Positions 15,918-16,452 of a DNA stretch of 16,452 nucleotides are shown here, one piece after another. Source of the stretch: Bifidobacterium imperatoris (GTDB lineage Bacteria; Actinomycetota; Actinomycetes; Actinomycetales; Bifidobacteriaceae); NCBI RefSeq assembly GCF_002860405.1, contig NZ_NMWV01000030.1:1-16452 (forward strand). Reading direction: 5' to 3'. Made by a program: the position numbers and the translations under genes. Numbering within the stretch: position 1 is the first letter of the stretch; every line of letters begins with the position of its first letter. Below the pieces are notes generated by a model that was not told the DNA's origin, searched no databases, and saw only the letters and a list, made by a program, of their open reading frames with translations.

Positions 15918-15971
15918 TATTCCTTTATATTCTTTTATAATGTTTTATATTCTTTTATAATCTTTATATTT
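15913..15971 (+). repeat. AT-rich 20-bp tandem repeat with two TATAAT boxes
   Basis: TTTATATTCTTTTATAAT occurs at 15924-15941 and 15944-15961 (period 20), with partial units on either side. The stretch is nearly pure A/T in a GC-rich genome. Each full unit ends in a perfect -10 sequence TATAAT (15936-15941 and 15956-15961). The second lies 36 bp before the ATPase start, so it probably contains that gene's promoter. No good -35 is seen. Confidence 0.75.
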
Positions 15972-15996
15972 GGGCATCAGAGGAATCGAGGACGTC

Positions 15997-16452
15997 GTGA
16001 CTTCAATGCGTCAGAGCAATCCATTCAAGCCGACTGCTGGCCGTATGCCTCCACTGCTCATCGGTCGCGATACCATCATTGATGACTTCGAGGAAGGTCT
16101 TGATGATGGTCCCGGCGCGCCCGGCCGCCTTATGCGTGTAACCGGCGCACGTGGAGTGGGTAAAACCGTCATTTTGACTGAATTCGGGCGCATTGCTAAA
16201 GCACGGAAATGGGAGGTCATTGACGAAACAGCTTCGGAAGGACTGGCCCAACGACTGATCAATCGCCTCACGCCAGATAAGCCCTCAGTAAGCCTTTCCA
16301 TCAAACCCTCAGTCTCCATCGCCGGACTTGGAGGAGTCAGCCTCGGCGAGGCCAGTGTATCTTCGAAACAAATGCCGTTGACTCTGCGGGCCGCAATGAG
16401 CCAACGGCTCGATGAACTGGAGCACAAGAATGCCGGCCTGCTGGTGACTATC
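15997..16452 (+). CDS. AAA-type ATP-binding protein, N-terminal part (cut by window edge)
   Basis: The frame is open from a GTG at 15997 to the right edge (152 residues). It has the opening seen in many actinobacterial AAA/Orc-like ATPases: NPFKPTAGRMPPLLIGRD, a short helix, then a Walker A motif GARGVGKT at residues 50-57. Walker B and the C-terminal domains are outside, so the function (P-loop ATPase of unknown partner) cannot be refined. The GTG has GAGGA 4 nt upstream, and an ATG at 16006 is an equally possible start. Transcription probably begins in the AT-rich repeat just upstream. The minus-strand open frame over this region is a shadow. Confidence 0.75.
   Translation, partial: MTSMRQSNPFKPTAGRMPPLLIGRDTIIDDFEEGLDDGPGAPGRLMRVTGARGVGKTVILTEFGRIAKARKWEVIDETASEGLAQRLINRLTPDKPSVSLSIKPSVSIAGLGGVSLGEASVSSKQMPLTLRAAMSQRLDELEHKNAGLLVTI

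Noticed and set aside
15913..15971. CRISPR-like array
   Set aside because: The units are 18-20 bp of A/T with 2-bp gaps and no variable spacers, so it is a simple tandem repeat.

Overview
The window looks like chromosomal DNA from a bifidobacterium, probably of the Bifidobacterium longum/breve group. The reasons are its high GC content, strong AGGAGG-type ribosome binding sites, a set of actinobacterial families (DUF3073, SCP_3, the DUF559 protein ending in a YVQVTKLD-type motif, an actinobacterial-type 917-aa PEP carboxylase) and U-tailed hairpin terminators after most genes. I identified this from memory of the families, not from a database search.

Layout. 1-249: 5' part of an insertion-sequence transposase (minus strand, running off the left edge), with short repeats at its presumed IS end. 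456-677: a small one-helix membrane protein, closed by a bidirectional terminator. 759-850: a large composite inverted repeat. 866-3313 (minus): glycogen phosphorylase. 3479-3943: SCP_3 (bacterial sterol-carrier-like) protein, divergent from glgP. 4022-4390 (minus): DUF3073 protein. 4524-5615: tryptophanyl-tRNA synthetase. 5699-7258 (minus): YtcJ-like amidohydrolase. 7362-7392: three DnaA-box-like sites upstream of a promoter and a frameshifted DUF559 gene (7478-8463). 8559-8757: a symmetric nested inverted repeat. 8847-10487 (minus): PutP sodium/proline symporter. 10599-12521 (minus): an enlarged ThrE-type exporter with a histidine-rich N-terminus. 12856-15609: PEP carboxylase. 15610-15996: four terminator-like hairpins, a REP-like palindrome and an AT-rich 20-bp tandem repeat. 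15997-16452: start of an AAA-type ATPase, cut by the right edge.

Most genes are single transcription units, often convergent or divergent and bounded by their own terminators. The only likely co-directional pair is the ThrE-like exporter and putP. The coding content is mainly housekeeping: storage glucan breakdown (glgP), anaplerotic CO2 fixation (ppc), tRNA charging (trpS), proline uptake and amino-acid efflux.

I did not find a clear new multi-gene defence or mobile system. The best leads are in non-coding structure: the nested four-copy inverted repeat at 8559-8757, the 92-nt hairpin after glgP, the DnaA-box cluster at 7362-7392, and the terminator/REP/AT-repeat array at 15614-15971. At the protein level the leads are the ThrE-like protein with a roughly 170-residue polar insertion and the -1 frameshift in the DUF559 gene.
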